From NCBI RefSeq assembly GCF_006874425.1, contig NZ_VIJZ01000001.1:248001-312000 (forward strand): 64,000 nt of DNA, read 5' to 3'. The notes under the pieces were generated by a model, which was not told the DNA's origin, did not search any database, and saw nothing but the letters and a program-made list of their open reading frames with translations. This DNA comes from Paenibacillus ottowii. Its GTDB lineage: Bacteria > Bacillota > Bacilli > Paenibacillales > Paenibacillaceae. The position numbers and the translations under genes are program-made. This document shows, piece by piece, positions 42,379 through 52,011 of the stretch (positions within the stretch are counted from its first letter, which is position 1; each line of letters opens with the position of its first letter).

Positions 42379-42422
42379 TACCTTCAAATGACTTGCATCA
42401 CATGAGGAAAGGGGAACTTCAT

Positions 42423-43508
42423 ATGAAAAAGGGAGCTGTTGTTGTTTGGCTTCTGGTTTTGGCCCTGATGCTTTCGGCCTGCAATCTGGCGGAGAGTGGA
42501 ACGGGCAGCAAGGAAAAAGGCTATGTGGGTATTTCCATGCCGACCAAATCGTCTGAGCGTTGGGTAGGGGACGGGGAGAATATGGTTCGGTTGTTTCAGG
42601 AGCAAGGCTATAAAACGGATTTACAGTATGCCGAGGACGTGGTGGAAAATCAAATTTCCCAAATCGAAAACATGATCACCAAGGGCGTCAATGTCATGGT
42701 CATCGCTTCGGTCGATGGGAACACGCTGACGGATGTAATTCAGAAGGCACATGACCGAGGGATTCAGGTCATTTCTTACGACCGTCTGATTCGTAACACA
42801 CCGTATCTGACATATTATGCGACCTTTGATAACTTCAAGGTGGGCGTATTACAGGCGGCATATATTGAGAAAAAGCTGGGTCTCAAAGATGGCAAGGGCC
42901 CTTTCAATATCGAGCTGTTCGGCGGATCGCCGGATGACAATAATGCATACTTCTTCTTTAATGGTGCGATGTCCGTACTTAAGCCATACATTGATTCCGG
43001 TAAGCTGGTCGTGCGCAGCAAGCAGATGACGATGGCGCAGATCGCTACACTGCGATGGGATGGAGCTTTGGCACAGTCGCGGATGGATAATCTGCTGAGT
43101 GCCTACTACTCAGGGGCCAATCTGGATGCGGTGCTCTCTCCGTATGACGGCATTAGCATCGGTATCATTTCATCCCTGAAAGGGGTCGGATATGGATCAG
43201 CGAACAAGCCGCTGCCGATCATTACCGGACAGGATGCGGAGCTGGCTTCGATCAAGTCCATTGTGGCTGGAGAGCAGACCCAAACTATATTTAAGGATAC
43301 TCGCAAGCTGGCTGAGCAAACGGTTGTGATGGCCAATAGCATTTTACAAGGCAAGCAAGCGGAAGTGAATGACGTCAAATCGTATAACAACGGAAAAAAA
43401 GTGGTTCCTGCGTACCTGCTTGATCCAATCTCGGTGGATCGGACGAATGTGGAGAAGGATATTGTCGGCAGTCACTATTACACCAAAGAGCAAATCGGAC
43501 TGAAATAA
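42423..43508 (+). CDS. chvE: ChvE-type multiple-monosaccharide-binding lipoprotein
   Basis: A 361-residue substrate-binding protein. Lipobox LMLSAC near residue 20 attaches it to the membrane. The type I binding fold follows: [60 protein letters not shown], and [16 protein letters not shown]. The sequence fits ChvE/xylose-binding proteins that deliver xylose, glucose, galactose or arabinose. AAAGGGG is eight bases upstream. First gene of a three-gene ABC operon and the probable target of the YesM/YesN pair. Confidence 0.9.
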   Translation: MKKGAVVVWLLVLALMLSACNLAESGTGSKEKGYVGISMPTKSSERWVGDGENMVRLFQEQGYKTDLQYAEDVVENQISQIENMITKGVNVMVIASVDGNTLTDVIQKAHDRGIQVISYDRLIRNTPYLTYYATFDNFKVGVLQAAYIEKKLGLKDGKGPFNIELFGGSPDDNNAYFFFNGAMSVLKPYIDSGKLVVRSKQMTMAQIATLRWDGALAQSRMDNLLSAYYSGANLDAVLSPYDGISIGIISSLKGVGYGSANKPLPIITGQDAELASIKSIVAGEQTQTIFKDTRKLAEQTVVMANSILQGKQAEVNDVKSYNNGKKVVPAYLLDPISVDRTNVEKDIVGSHYYTKEQIGLK

Positions 43509-43540
43509 GAGTAAGAATCCAACCGAAAGGAGCGTATCCC

Positions 43541-45091
43541 ATGACTGGAATCATCTTGGAAATGAAGGGAATTACCAAAACCTTTCCTGGCGTAAAGGCA
43601 TTGGAAAATGTGAATCTCAAGGTCAAGGAAGGCGAGATTCATTCGCTGTGCGGCGAGAACGGTGCGGGCAAATCGACGCTAATGAAGGTACTGAGTGGTG
43701 TATATCCACATGGAACCTACGAAGGGGATATTATTTTCCAAGGCAAAACGTGTGAGTTCAAGGATATCAAGCAGAGCGAGGAATTGGGCATCGTCATTAT
43801 CCATCAGGAACTGGCATTGATCCCTTATCTCTCGATTGCGGAAAATATTTATCTGGGTAACGAGCGCGCCAGTGGCGGCGTGATTGATTGGAAAGAGACT
43901 TTTGTGGGGACACGTGAGCTACTGTCTAAGGTCGGTTTGAGTGAAAATCCCAATACCTTGGTTACGAACATCGGGGTCGGGAAGCAACAACTGGTCGAAA
44001 TTGCGAAGGCGCTCTCTAAAAAGGTAAAGCTGCTTATTCTGGATGAACCAACAGCGGCATTGAATGAGGATGATAGTGAAAATCTGCTTAATTTGATGCT
44101 GGAATTTAAAAAACAGGGCATTTCCTGCATTCTGATCTCCCACAAGCTGAATGAGGTCGCAAAGGTATCGGATTCGATTACGATTTTGCGGGATGGGAAG
44201 ACGATTGAGACGCTGGATATGAAAAAGGATGAGGTCACAGAGGATCGGATCATTAGCGGGATGGTTGGACGCGATTTGACCAGCCGTTATCCAGAGCGTC
44301 ATGCCGAGATTGGCAAAGTCGTGTTGGAAGTGAAGGACTGGACGGTATATCACGAGCATCATGCAGACCGCAAGGTGCTGGATCAGGTGAATCTGAACAT
44401 TCGCCGTGGTGAAATTGTCGGTATTGCCGGGCTGATGGGTGCAGGACGGACTGAGCTGGCGATGAGTATCTTTGGCAAGTCATACGGACGCAATATCTCG
44501 GGTCAACTGATTAAGGACGGCAAGCCGATCCAGAACAACACGGTTACGGACGCGATTAACAACGGTTTTGCCTATGTGACAGAGGACCGCAAGGAGTATG
44601 GCCTCATTTTAATGGATGATATCAAGCGCAATATTTCGCTGACTGGTCTGAGCAAGCTGACGAAGGGCGCTGTGGTCAATGAGCAGGAGGAAGTCGTCGT
44701 TGCAGAGGAAATGAAAAAAAGCATGAACATCAAAGCGCCGAGTATTTTACAGAAAACCGGTAATCTGAGTGGCGGCAATCAGCAGAAGGTAGTGCTGAGC
44801 AAATGGATTTTTGCCGGACCGGATATTTTGATTCTGGATGAGCCGACACGCGGGATCGATGTGGGTGCCAAATATGAAATCTATACGATTATTCACCGAC
44901 TTGCCGCTGAGGGCAAGGGCGTGCTGGTCATTTCGTCTGAGCTGCCAGAGGTATTAGGCTTGTGTGACCGGATTTATGTCATGAATGCCGGGCGGATCAC
45001 CGGAGAGGTTAGCCGTGAGGACGCTTCGCAGGAAACGTTGATGAGATATATGACCAAGTCAGGAGGCGTGAAGCATGGAAACCATAACTAA
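43541..45091 (+). CDS. gguA: Sugar ABC transporter ATP-binding protein (GguA/XylG/MmsA type)
   Basis: A 516-residue protein with two ABC domains in tandem, as in all CUT2 sugar importers. The first has Walker [10 protein letters not shown] and Walker [12 protein letters not shown]; the second has a degenerate Walker A region ([10 protein letters not shown]), signature LSGGNQQKV and [12 protein letters not shown]. It energises uptake through the next-gene permease. Overlaps the permease gene by 17 nt, showing translational coupling. Confidence 0.9.
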   Translation: MTGIILEMKGITKTFPGVKALENVNLKVKEGEIHSLCGENGAGKSTLMKVLSGVYPHGTYEGDIIFQGKTCEFKDIKQSEELGIVIIHQELALIPYLSIAENIYLGNERASGGVIDWKETFVGTRELLSKVGLSENPNTLVTNIGVGKQQLVEIAKALSKKVKLLILDEPTAALNEDDSENLLNLMLEFKKQGISCILISHKLNEVAKVSDSITILRDGKTIETLDMKKDEVTEDRIISGMVGRDLTSRYPERHAEIGKVVLEVKDWTVYHEHHADRKVLDQVNLNIRRGEIVGIAGLMGAGRTELAMSIFGKSYGRNISGQLIKDGKPIQNNTVTDAINNGFAYVTEDRKEYGLILMDDIKRNISLTGLSKLTKGAVVNEQEEVVVAEEMKKSMNIKAPSILQKTGNLSGGNQQKVVLSKWIFAGPDILILDEPTRGIDVGAKYEIYTIIHRLAAEGKGVLVISSELPEVLGLCDRIYVMNAGRITGEVSREDASQETLMRYMTKSGGVKHGNHN

Positions 45092-46238
45092 ACTATTTAA
45101 AAATAACATCCGCCAATACGGCATGATGATTGCGCTGGTCGTTATTATGATTTTATTTGAGGCACTGACAGGCGGCTTGCTGTTGAAGCCGATTAATATT
45201 ACCAATCTGATTTTGCAAAACAGCTACATTCTCGTGCTGGCGATCGGGATGGTGCTGGTTATCATCACTGGGCATATTGATTTGTCCGTCGGCTCCATAG
45301 CCGCTTTTGTCGGTGCAGTTGCCGCCATTATGATGGTCGATTGGCAGCTTCCAGCGTGGGTCGCTGTGATTGCAGCTTTGCTGGTCGGAGCGTTAATTGG
45401 GGCATGGCAAGGGTTCTGGGTCGCTTATGTACGGATTCCGGCATTTATCGTTACCCTGGCGGGAATGCTGCTCTTCCGCGGATTAACAATGATCGTGTTG
45501 GAAGGCCAGTCGATCTCTCCTTTCCCGGGAGGATTTCAGAAAATCAGTTCAGGTTTCCTGCCGGATTTTTCAGCTACCGGTTATAACCTGGTATCCATCA
45601 TTGTCGGCATTGCACTTACGGTATGGTTTATTGTGAATGAACTTCGTGAACGCCGTTCTCAGCTTAAATATGGATTTGAGGTTCCACCACAGGCGTTATT
45701 TGTACTCAAATTGATCGTAGTGGCTGCTGTGATTAATTTGTTCACCTTCATGCTTGCAAGCTATGCGGGGATACCGAACATTCTCGTCCTGCTGTTCATC
45801 CTGATCGTGGTATATTCCTTTGTCATGAACCGCACGGTTATGGGCCGTCATGTGTATGCACTGGGTGGAAATGAAAAGGCAGCGGGCCTGTCTGGTGTCA
45901 AAACGAAAAAAGTAACATTCTGGGTATTTGTCAACATGGGCGTATTGGCTGCTATTTCCGGTCTCATCTTTGCTGCACGTCTGAACGCGGCTACGCCGAG
46001 AGCGGGTACAAACTTTGAGCTGGATGCCATCGCGGCTTGCTTTATCGGTGGAGCTTCAGCGTCAGGTGGGATCGGTACGGTTTTTGGAGCGATTATCGGT
46101 GGCTTGGTTATGGGCGTACTGAATAACGGCATGTCTCTGATCGGCCTCGGTATTGACTGGCAGCAAGGCATCAAGGGCTTGGTACTGCTGCTGGCGGTTG
46201 CCTTCGATATTTACAACAAAAACAAAAGATCAGTCTAA
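45075..46238 (+). CDS. gguB: Sugar ABC transporter permease (GguB/XylH/MmsB type)
   Basis: A 387-residue protein with about ten to eleven transmembrane helices. [22 protein letters not shown] and [19 protein letters not shown] (EAA-like loop of CUT2 permeases) are diagnostic, and the length fits the XylH/GguB branch rather than the shorter RbsC. It forms the channel with GguA. Last gene of the operon, followed by a hairpin terminator. Confidence 0.9.
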   Translation: METITKLFKNNIRQYGMMIALVVIMILFEALTGGLLLKPINITNLILQNSYILVLAIGMVLVIITGHIDLSVGSIAAFVGAVAAIMMVDWQLPAWVAVIAALLVGALIGAWQGFWVAYVRIPAFIVTLAGMLLFRGLTMIVLEGQSISPFPGGFQKISSGFLPDFSATGYNLVSIIVGIALTVWFIVNELRERRSQLKYGFEVPPQALFVLKLIVVAAVINLFTFMLASYAGIPNILVLLFILIVVYSFVMNRTVMGRHVYALGGNEKAAGLSGVKTKKVTFWVFVNMGVLAAISGLIFAARLNAATPRAGTNFELDAIAACFIGGASASGGIGTVFGAIIGGLVMGVLNNGMSLIGLGIDWQQGIKGLVLLLAVAFDIYNKNKRSV

Positions 46239-46265
46239 GCTTATATTCATTATTGTAAAATAAAC

Positions 46266-46305
46266 AAACCTCCAGTCCCACTTAACTTGTGGATGCTGGA
46301 GGTTT
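46266..46305. terminator. Bidirectional terminator after the sugar ABC operon
   Basis: AAACCTCCAG pairs with CTGGAGGTTT over a 20-nt loop. The minus strand continues GTTTATTTTA, serving the convergent SDR gene. Confidence 0.7.
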
Positions 46306-46344
46306 GCTTGTAATGTTAGGCCTTATGGCTATTAGCCAACCCAA

Positions 46345-47250
46345 CTATGTCGTCACCATTTGTCCGCCGTTCACATGCAGCGTTTGACCGGTAATGTAGG
46401 AGCCATCATCCGAAGCCAGCAGCACATAGGCAGGAGCTAATTCATAAGGCTGCCCGGCCCGCTTCATCGGCGTATTGCTGCCAAAGGTGCGGATGACTTC
46501 GGTCGACTGTGTGGCCGGATTCAGCGGAGTCCAGATCGGACCGGGAGCAATGGCATTCACCCGAATACCCTGATCGACCAGATTGTTAGCCAAAGCGCGC
46601 GTGAAGCTGACAATGGCTCCTTTGGTAGCTGAATAGTCAATCAGATTCTTTTGCCCAACATAGGCTGTAACCGATGCCGTATTGACGATGCTGGCCCCAG
46701 CCCGCATATACGGCAAGGCTTCTGTAGTCATATGGAAGAAGGAAATAATATTTGTGTCAAACGTATCACGAAGCTGCTGCTCACTGATATCCAGATACGA
46801 TTCACGCACAAACTGAACACCCATATTATTAATGAGGATATCAATACGACCGAAGGTTTCCATCGTTTTTTGAACAACCAGACAGCAGTTGCTTCTTAGC
46901 CTTAGATCACCCGGAATTAGCAAACAACGCCGGCCAAGCCGGTGAATGACATCACGGGTTTCCATAGCATCTCGATGCTCATCGAGATAGGCAATGACCA
47001 CATCGGCCCCTTCCTTGGCAAATGCCACTGCAACTGCACGACCAATGCCACTGTCCCCGCCGCTGATAATAGCCACCCGATCCTGAAGCTTTCCCGTGCC
47101 GATATACTTTGGATTATCAAAGATAGGGCGTGGAACCACCAGGTATTCCAACCCCGGCTGTCTATATTGATGCTGGGGAGGAAAAGCAATCGGAACTTCT
47201 TTACATTGGGTTTCTGTACCATAATAAGGATGTTGATATTGCCAATTCAT
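46345..47250 (-). CDS. Short-chain dehydrogenase (YhdF/YhxC-like, N-terminally extended SDR)
   Basis: A 301-residue SDR with a ~55-residue N-terminal extension typical of stress-type SDRs (FPPQHQYRQPGLEYLVVPRP). Rossmann motif SGGDSGIGRAVAVAFAKEG, NNMG in LINNMGVQFV, catalytic Ser in NTASVTAY, YSATK, and the end TGQTLHVNGGQMV are all present. NAD(P)-dependent oxidoreductase of unknown substrate, often linked to general stress in Bacillales. Stands alone. Confidence 0.85.
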   Translation of the reverse strand: MNWQYQHPYYGTETQCKEVPIAFPPQHQYRQPGLEYLVVPRPIFDNPKYIGTGKLQDRVAIISGGDSGIGRAVAVAFAKEGADVVIAYLDEHRDAMETRDVIHRLGRRCLLIPGDLRLRSNCCLVVQKTMETFGRIDILINNMGVQFVRESYLDISEQQLRDTFDTNIISFFHMTTEALPYMRAGASIVNTASVTAYVGQKNLIDYSATKGAIVSFTRALANNLVDQGIRVNAIAPGPIWTPLNPATQSTEVIRTFGSNTPMKRAGQPYELAPAYVLLASDDGSYITGQTLHVNGGQMVTT

Positions 47251-47328
47251 TTAATAATCCCTTCTTTTAGGCGTTTTGAAATCCAATATATGCAAAATGG
47301 GCGCAAATGGTGATTCAGGATGGTCGCC

Positions 47329-48081
47329 TTATGCCGAAATCGTCGCTCCATCCACCGGAATATGGACGCGTTCCTGCAAACCTTCACGGTGGATATGTTC
47401 TGTAAGCTCGGAGCGAGTCAGCACACAATGGTTGATTGCTTCCATATGCACAGCAACGACTTGGGTGTAAGGGGCATGCTGTGCAACAGCCGTTACATCT
47501 TGGGCAGTCATAATAATAGGATCGCCCACCGTAAACCGCGCTCCTCCAGCGTTCACGATCGTCCAGTCAGGGTGGTATTCATCCAGTGCTTCCGCAACTT
47601 CACTGCACCAAATGGTATCCCCAGCCACATAAACGACAGGCTCGCCTGGAGCCTGAAATACAAAGCCGGATACGGGTCCCATCTGTTCCCCGATTTCCCC
47701 GGTTCCGTGATGCCCGGTTGTACGGCTAACCTCGATTTTCCCGACTGAGCCAGCCACTGCAATCGGAGCAACCTGTGTAAAACCGTCGGCTGTGATTTGT
47801 TCTTCATTTCCGGGCTGGCAGAAGACAGGGATTTGTTTGTCCAGCCAGCGTACTGCCGCCGGGTCCCAATGATCCAGATGCAAATGTGTGACGATGACTA
47901 CGTCAGGCTGGCCAAGCGTCTGCCATTGCGGCGGCAAGGGAACGAGCGGATTACGGCGGGTGTTTTCCGTGTTAGGGACCGGTGGGTTTATCCCAGCATC
48001 ACTCAGCATCGGATCAATCAGAAATTTTATTCCAGCGTATTCGATCCACAAGGTTGCGTTGCGGATTAGTGTGATTTTCAT
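47329..48081 (-). CDS. Metallo-beta-lactamase-fold hydrolase (UlaG-like)
   Basis: A 250-residue protein. The metal-binding HLHLDHWD motif is near residue 66, with further ligands in TTGHHGTG, VYVAGDT and AVHMEAINH. The simple MBL fold beginning MKITLIRNATLWIEYAGIKFLIDPML is typical of the UlaG-like group of hydrolases. Substrate unknown. GGAGC precedes the ATG. It is divergent from an Lrp-type regulator, a possible control gene. Confidence 0.85.
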   Translation of the reverse strand: MKITLIRNATLWIEYAGIKFLIDPMLSDAGINPPVPNTENTRRNPLVPLPPQWQTLGQPDVVIVTHLHLDHWDPAAVRWLDKQIPVFCQPGNEEQITADGFTQVAPIAVAGSVGKIEVSRTTGHHGTGEIGEQMGPVSGFVFQAPGEPVVYVAGDTIWCSEVAEALDEYHPDWTIVNAGGARFTVGDPIIMTAQDVTAVAQHAPYTQVVAVHMEAINHCVLTRSELTEHIHREGLQERVHIPVDGATISA

Positions 48082-48239
48082 ATATGGAAGCTCCTTTGAT
48101 CGTAAATGTTTTTTGACCGACTGTATTTTCGGCTGTTCTTTGTTTCTGCTACAATCATACCTGACGGAAATAGATACAGGCTACGGCTTGCTGAAAGGAA
48201 AATCAGCATTCTCGTTTCATCATGAAAGGAAAAATAACT

Positions 48240-48665
48240 ATGGAACTATTCGTACCTGATGAGACCGACCTGCGCATCCTTCATCATCTGATTGAAGACA
48301 GCTCTTTAACGCATAAGGAGGTCGGTCAGCTTGTTCATTTGACGGGTCAAGCAGTAGGGGCACGTGTGCGAAAAATGCAGGACGCGGGCATCATCGAGGG
48401 TTATACGTTGCGCTGGAACCCTGGAAAAATTGGACAGACGATCCATGCCTTTATTACGGTTTTTTTAAATTCAGGAACGACTCACAGTGCTTTTCAGGCT
48501 TTTGCACGGGAGCATCCCTCTATCGTCGAAATCCATCGGGTGAGTGGGGAGGGCTGTTATTGGATGCGGGTACGCATGTCTTCACAGTCAGAGTTAAATA
48601 CGATGCTGGATGAGCTTACGAAGTTTGGTAACTACAAATTGAGCTTTTCCATTGGCGAAATTTAA
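48240..48665 (+). CDS. Lrp/AsnC-family transcriptional regulator
   Basis: A 141-residue protein. The N-terminal helix-turn-helix (DLRILHHLIEDSSLTHKEVGQLVHLTGQAVGARVRKMQDAGII) and the C-terminal RAM/ACT-like ligand domain (HAFITVFL ... IVEIHRVSGEGCYWMRVRM) are complete. It probably senses an amino acid. The ATG at 48240 has AAAGGA ten bases upstream. Divergent from the MBL hydrolase gene. Confidence 0.85.
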   Translation: MELFVPDETDLRILHHLIEDSSLTHKEVGQLVHLTGQAVGARVRKMQDAGIIEGYTLRWNPGKIGQTIHAFITVFLNSGTTHSAFQAFAREHPSIVEIHRVSGEGCYWMRVRMSSQSELNTMLDELTKFGNYKLSFSIGEI

Positions 48666-48669
48666 TGAT

Positions 48670-48701
48670 AAAAGCTTTCGGCGTTTGTGCCGAAAGCTTT
48701 T
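48670..48701. terminator. Bidirectional terminator
   Basis: AAAAGCTTTCGGC pairs perfectly with GCCGAAAGCTTTT over GTTTGT, with U-rich ends both ways. It lies between the convergent Lrp-like and acetyltransferase genes. Confidence 0.9.
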
Positions 48702-48727
48702 GTTTTACGAGGGCAATCGAAGCAGCG

Positions 48728-49207
48728 TTACAGGCACATTTTAAAAATATGCTGCAAGCCGTGTTGTCCCATTTTTGTGTTACCTTCATCGATAAAGCCG
48801 CATTTGAGATAAAGACTTTGAGCAGAAAGATTACGGGCATTGACGCCCAGTACAATCTCGCGAATATGTGGGAAGTGTCTAGAAATAAACTGTGGTAGCA
48901 AAAGCAGTCCTTGTTTAGCGAATCCTTGTCCTTGATCTGCGTAATGAATAGAAAACGCACGCAGTAGCAGTGCCTCAGAAGTATTCGTATAGTTTGCTAA
49001 TTCATCTCCATCATATAAAATAAAAAATCCAACCGGTCTTCCGGTAGCCGTAATCACGACAGGATGGCGGTGTGGGTCTTCCTTGGCCAGTGCCAGCATG
49101 TCATCTGGCATTCCAGTAAATTGCTTTTGCTCCTCAGGCAAATAAAAGGTATGTAAAATAGCATCATGCTCACAATGGTAAGGGACAAGCTCTATATTAT
49201 TCATCAT
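48728..49207 (-). CDS. GNAT-family N-acetyltransferase
   Basis: A 159-residue protein. The acetyl-CoA-binding region is LLRAFSIHYADQGQGFAKQGLLLLPQF (Q/RxxGxG/A-like QGQGFA), followed by VLGVNARNLSAQSLYLKCGF, the usual GNAT end. Substrate unknown. GGAGTG just precedes the ATGATG start. Confidence 0.8.
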   Translation of the reverse strand: MMNNIELVPYHCEHDAILHTFYLPEEQKQFTGMPDDMLALAKEDPHRHPVVITATGRPVGFFILYDGDELANYTNTSEALLLRAFSIHYADQGQGFAKQGLLLLPQFISRHFPHIREIVLGVNARNLSAQSLYLKCGFIDEGNTKMGQHGLQHIFKMCL

Positions 49208-49337
49208 TACACTCCGATCTGAACAAATTTTAATCTAATATATCAATCTTGTTTGCTAAAAAAAGAAACCTGAACTCGCCTTACTTACGTATTATCCATA
49301 CATAAACTAACATAGTCAAAAGGAGACATCTACGCTT

Positions 49338-50261
49338 ATGAAGCCGCTGATAGAATATCGTGAAAGTCAGGATATATTGCACCAAGAGCTAAAGCAGATT
49401 GAGAAGTGGGAGAAGGAGCAGAAGGATATTTTTTTCTGGGAAAAAATCGGCAGGTGGCCCTTTATGCTGCTGGATCGGCTGACGCCGAAAATCATTAAAG
49501 ACAAGCTGGAGCAACTGCTAAACGAGCTGGGCAGCTTCATTCAGAATGGCGGCAAATATTTGGTGAAAGAAGAAACGGTTCTGAGCAGGCTGAACAAAAC
49601 GGCCTGTGAATATATGATTAAGCAAAATAGTGCAGATTCCGTCTTAGATACGGAGGATCAGCCCCGTGGCGGGAAAAATACAAATGCTGAGCATAGTGAC
49701 GATTCTCTGTGGGATTTGAAGCAGGTGGCTGAGCTACCGCTAACGATCATGGATCAGACTGCGGACGATATAACGTCGGGGCGCATTACCTTTGCCACCG
49801 CTCAGGGAGCAACTACGGGGATAGGCGGTGTGTTTACGATTGCGGCGGATATTCCTATTTTGCTCGGCTTGTCACTCAAGGTGCTTCAGGAAATCGCTTT
49901 GTGCTATGGCTTTAACCCTCATGATAAGCAGGAACGCATTTTTATTATTAAATGTATGCAATTTGCTTCATCTGATATTGTGGGGAAAAAGGCTGTATTA
50001 GAGGAACTGGCCTTGTTCGATGATCCTTCGCGTCAGGCACAGGTTTTTTCGCAAATGCAAGGATGGAGAGAAGTCATTAACACTTATCGTGATCAGTTTG
50101 GTTGGAAAAAGCTACTGCAAATGGTCCCAATTGCGGGCATCTTGTTTGGCTCCATGGCCAATCGAGGTGCTATTCATGACGTAGCTGAGGCGGGGAAAAT
50201 GCTGTATCGGAAGCGTCGTATTTTAAAGCGTTTGGTAGAAGTAGAGAATGGGTTGGAGTAG
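49338..50261 (+). CDS. EcsC-family protein
   Basis: A 307-residue protein. The EcsC domain is recognised by the segment TFATAQGATTGIGGVFTIAADIPILLGLSLKVLQEIALCYGF with its glycine-rich hydrophobic stretch, and by GWKKLLQMVPIAGILFGSMANR near the end. Related proteins are peripheral or membrane-associated and of unknown function. The next 110 bp (50262-50370) are strikingly purine-rich with a repeated GAAGT(A/G)AGGAATG. Confidence 0.8.
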   Translation: MKPLIEYRESQDILHQELKQIEKWEKEQKDIFFWEKIGRWPFMLLDRLTPKIIKDKLEQLLNELGSFIQNGGKYLVKEETVLSRLNKTACEYMIKQNSADSVLDTEDQPRGGKNTNAEHSDDSLWDLKQVAELPLTIMDQTADDITSGRITFATAQGATTGIGGVFTIAADIPILLGLSLKVLQEIALCYGFNPHDKQERIFIIKCMQFASSDIVGKKAVLEELALFDDPSRQAQVFSQMQGWREVINTYRDQFGWKKLLQMVPIAGILFGSMANRGAIHDVAEAGKMLYRKRRILKRLVEVENGLE

Positions 50262-50372
50262 AAGTAAGGAATGGAGGAGAGGTGAAGAGTGGGGAAGAAG
50301 TGAGGAATGTGGCTTGAGTTAGTTGTTTATGAAGGTGTGCAGCGGCCGAGATGACCGCCGCACGTTAGCCTG

Positions 50373-51641
50373 TTACACTTCGGCTCCATTTTCTTCCGCC
50401 CAGCGATTGAGGGTTTTGTCTGTAGGAAGTAGAAATGTTAAAATGCCGAGCAGTGGCAAAAAGCCACACAGGAACATGATGTTGGTAATGCCTACTTTGT
50501 CGATCCAACTGCCGAGCACAAGTGCGCCCACCCCACCCAGACCAAAAGCCAAGCCTGTAATGAGACCGGACACCGTTCCGATTTTGCCAGGCACGAGCAT
50601 CTGTGCATATACGACTGTGACCGAAAAGCTGGACAACATAATAAATCCGATAATCGCCAGCAGGATCGCCGTCCAGAATTGGTTGGCATAAGGCAATAGC
50701 AGGGCCAGTGGTGCAGCTAATACCATGGACAGAAAAATCATATTGCGTTTACCAAACCGGTCTGCCAGCGGGCCGCCAAAGAAGGTGCCCAAGGCTCCAG
50801 CTCCGAGGAACAGGAAAATGTACAACTGTGCATCAGCCAATGGCATTTTAAATACTTCCATCAGGTAAAACGCATAGTAGCTTCCGACCGACGTCGAATA
50901 CCACGAACGAACAAATACCAGCAGAATGAGGACAATCATGGCAAACATAATGCGGCTGCGCACTTCGGGCTTCATACGGCGTGTTGCCGCTTTTTTGCGT
51001 GCAATGCCTTCTGTACGCAGGACGTTACCGTACCAGCGGGCAATGAACGATTGCACTACAATCCCGGCTGCCGCAATACCTGTGAACCAGATGGCGCCAA
51101 ATTGCCCCAACGGGATAAAAATCCAGCTCGTGAGCATCGGTGCCAGTGATTGACCTGCATTGCCGCCGACCTGGAAAATGGATTGTGCCAATCCCCGGCG
51201 TGATCCTGCCGCCATATGGGATACGCGCGAGCCTTCCGGGTGAAAGGCAGCTGAGCCCAGACCTACGAAGATGACTGCGACTAGCACTGCTTTATAATCG
51301 GCAGCATAGGCGAGCAGCAGCATGCCAGTCAGCGTAAAGCCCATACCGATAGGAAGGATAGCGGGCGTAGGCCGTTTGTCCGAAAACAAGCCAATTACAG
51401 GCTGCATGATCGAAGCTGTGAAGTTGATGGCGAATGAAATCCAGCCGATCTGCGTGTAGTTTAGGCTCATAGAATCCTTCAGGATTGGAAAGATCGCTGG
51501 AATGACCGATTGAATCGAGTCATTGAACAGATGAACGAAACTGATCGCAATCAGAATTACAAAAACGGTGCTTTTCGCTTGCGGCCCCGGGAGGGGGAGC
51601 GATTGGCCCGTTTCTTTTTTTGTAGCCGATTTAGTAGTCAT
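50373..51641 (-). CDS. MFS transporter, fosmidomycin-resistance (Fsr) type
   Basis: A 422-residue, 12-helix MFS protein. SFVHLFNDSIQSVIPAIFPIL in helix 1, GLGSAAFHPEGSRVSHMAAGSRRG (the conserved HPEG-S of Fsr-like proteins) and GGPLADRFGKRNM are clear. It exports fosmidomycin or related compounds in homologues. GGAGG lies five bases before the ATG. Its leader contains a CCCC/GGGG-type hairpin near 51707-51730. Confidence 0.85.
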   Translation of the reverse strand: MTTKSATKKETGQSLPLPGPQAKSTVFVILIAISFVHLFNDSIQSVIPAIFPILKDSMSLNYTQIGWISFAINFTASIMQPVIGLFSDKRPTPAILPIGMGFTLTGMLLLAYAADYKAVLVAVIFVGLGSAAFHPEGSRVSHMAAGSRRGLAQSIFQVGGNAGQSLAPMLTSWIFIPLGQFGAIWFTGIAAAGIVVQSFIARWYGNVLRTEGIARKKAATRRMKPEVRSRIMFAMIVLILLVFVRSWYSTSVGSYYAFYLMEVFKMPLADAQLYIFLFLGAGALGTFFGGPLADRFGKRNMIFLSMVLAAPLALLLPYANQFWTAILLAIIGFIMLSSFSVTVVYAQMLVPGKIGTVSGLITGLAFGLGGVGALVLGSWIDKVGITNIMFLCGFLPLLGILTFLLPTDKTLNRWAEENGAEV

Positions 51642-51861
51642 GGCAACCTCCGGGTATGTATGTATATTTTAAGATATAGGAAGCAATCCATTTGCAGCAA
51701 ATGGCTGAAAGGGGGATAAAGCCCCTCTTTCCTCCTCGCTGCTTGCCCATTCTGCTGGATACTCTTTATTGCTCGATCCTTTATTTCACAACAGATTAAC
51801 TTGCCCTGAGTGTATGATATTTGCATGAATTGGTTCCATGTTGAATGTTGTTGATATTCTT

Positions 51862-51915
51862 TTTACATATAAATAAGCAAGCAAAATTTAACAGAACGAA
51901 GCTCTTTATTTAACA
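51862..51915 (+). promoter_or_regulatory. Possible Pho box upstream of the PAP2 phosphatase gene
   Basis: TTTACA (51862), TTAACA (51888) and TTAACA (51910) resemble PhoP-binding repeats, the last two 22 bp apart. The intervening repeats are missing, so this is weak; the link to a secreted phosphatase gives it some sense. The rest of the 51657-52011 gap shows nothing else clear. Confidence 0.3.
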
Positions 51916-52011
51916 AACTTAAGATATGATTCTTTATGTCATACATCTTGTTGTATAGATAATAGCTCCGTAGAAACAGTATGCAGAGCACAAGAGAAGA
52001 GAGGATCTGAT

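Noticed and set aside
50262..50330. Purine-rich tract with GAAGT(A/G)AGGAATG repeats after the EcsC gene as a functional element
   Set aside because: Short and imperfect; most likely low-complexity intergenic drift.
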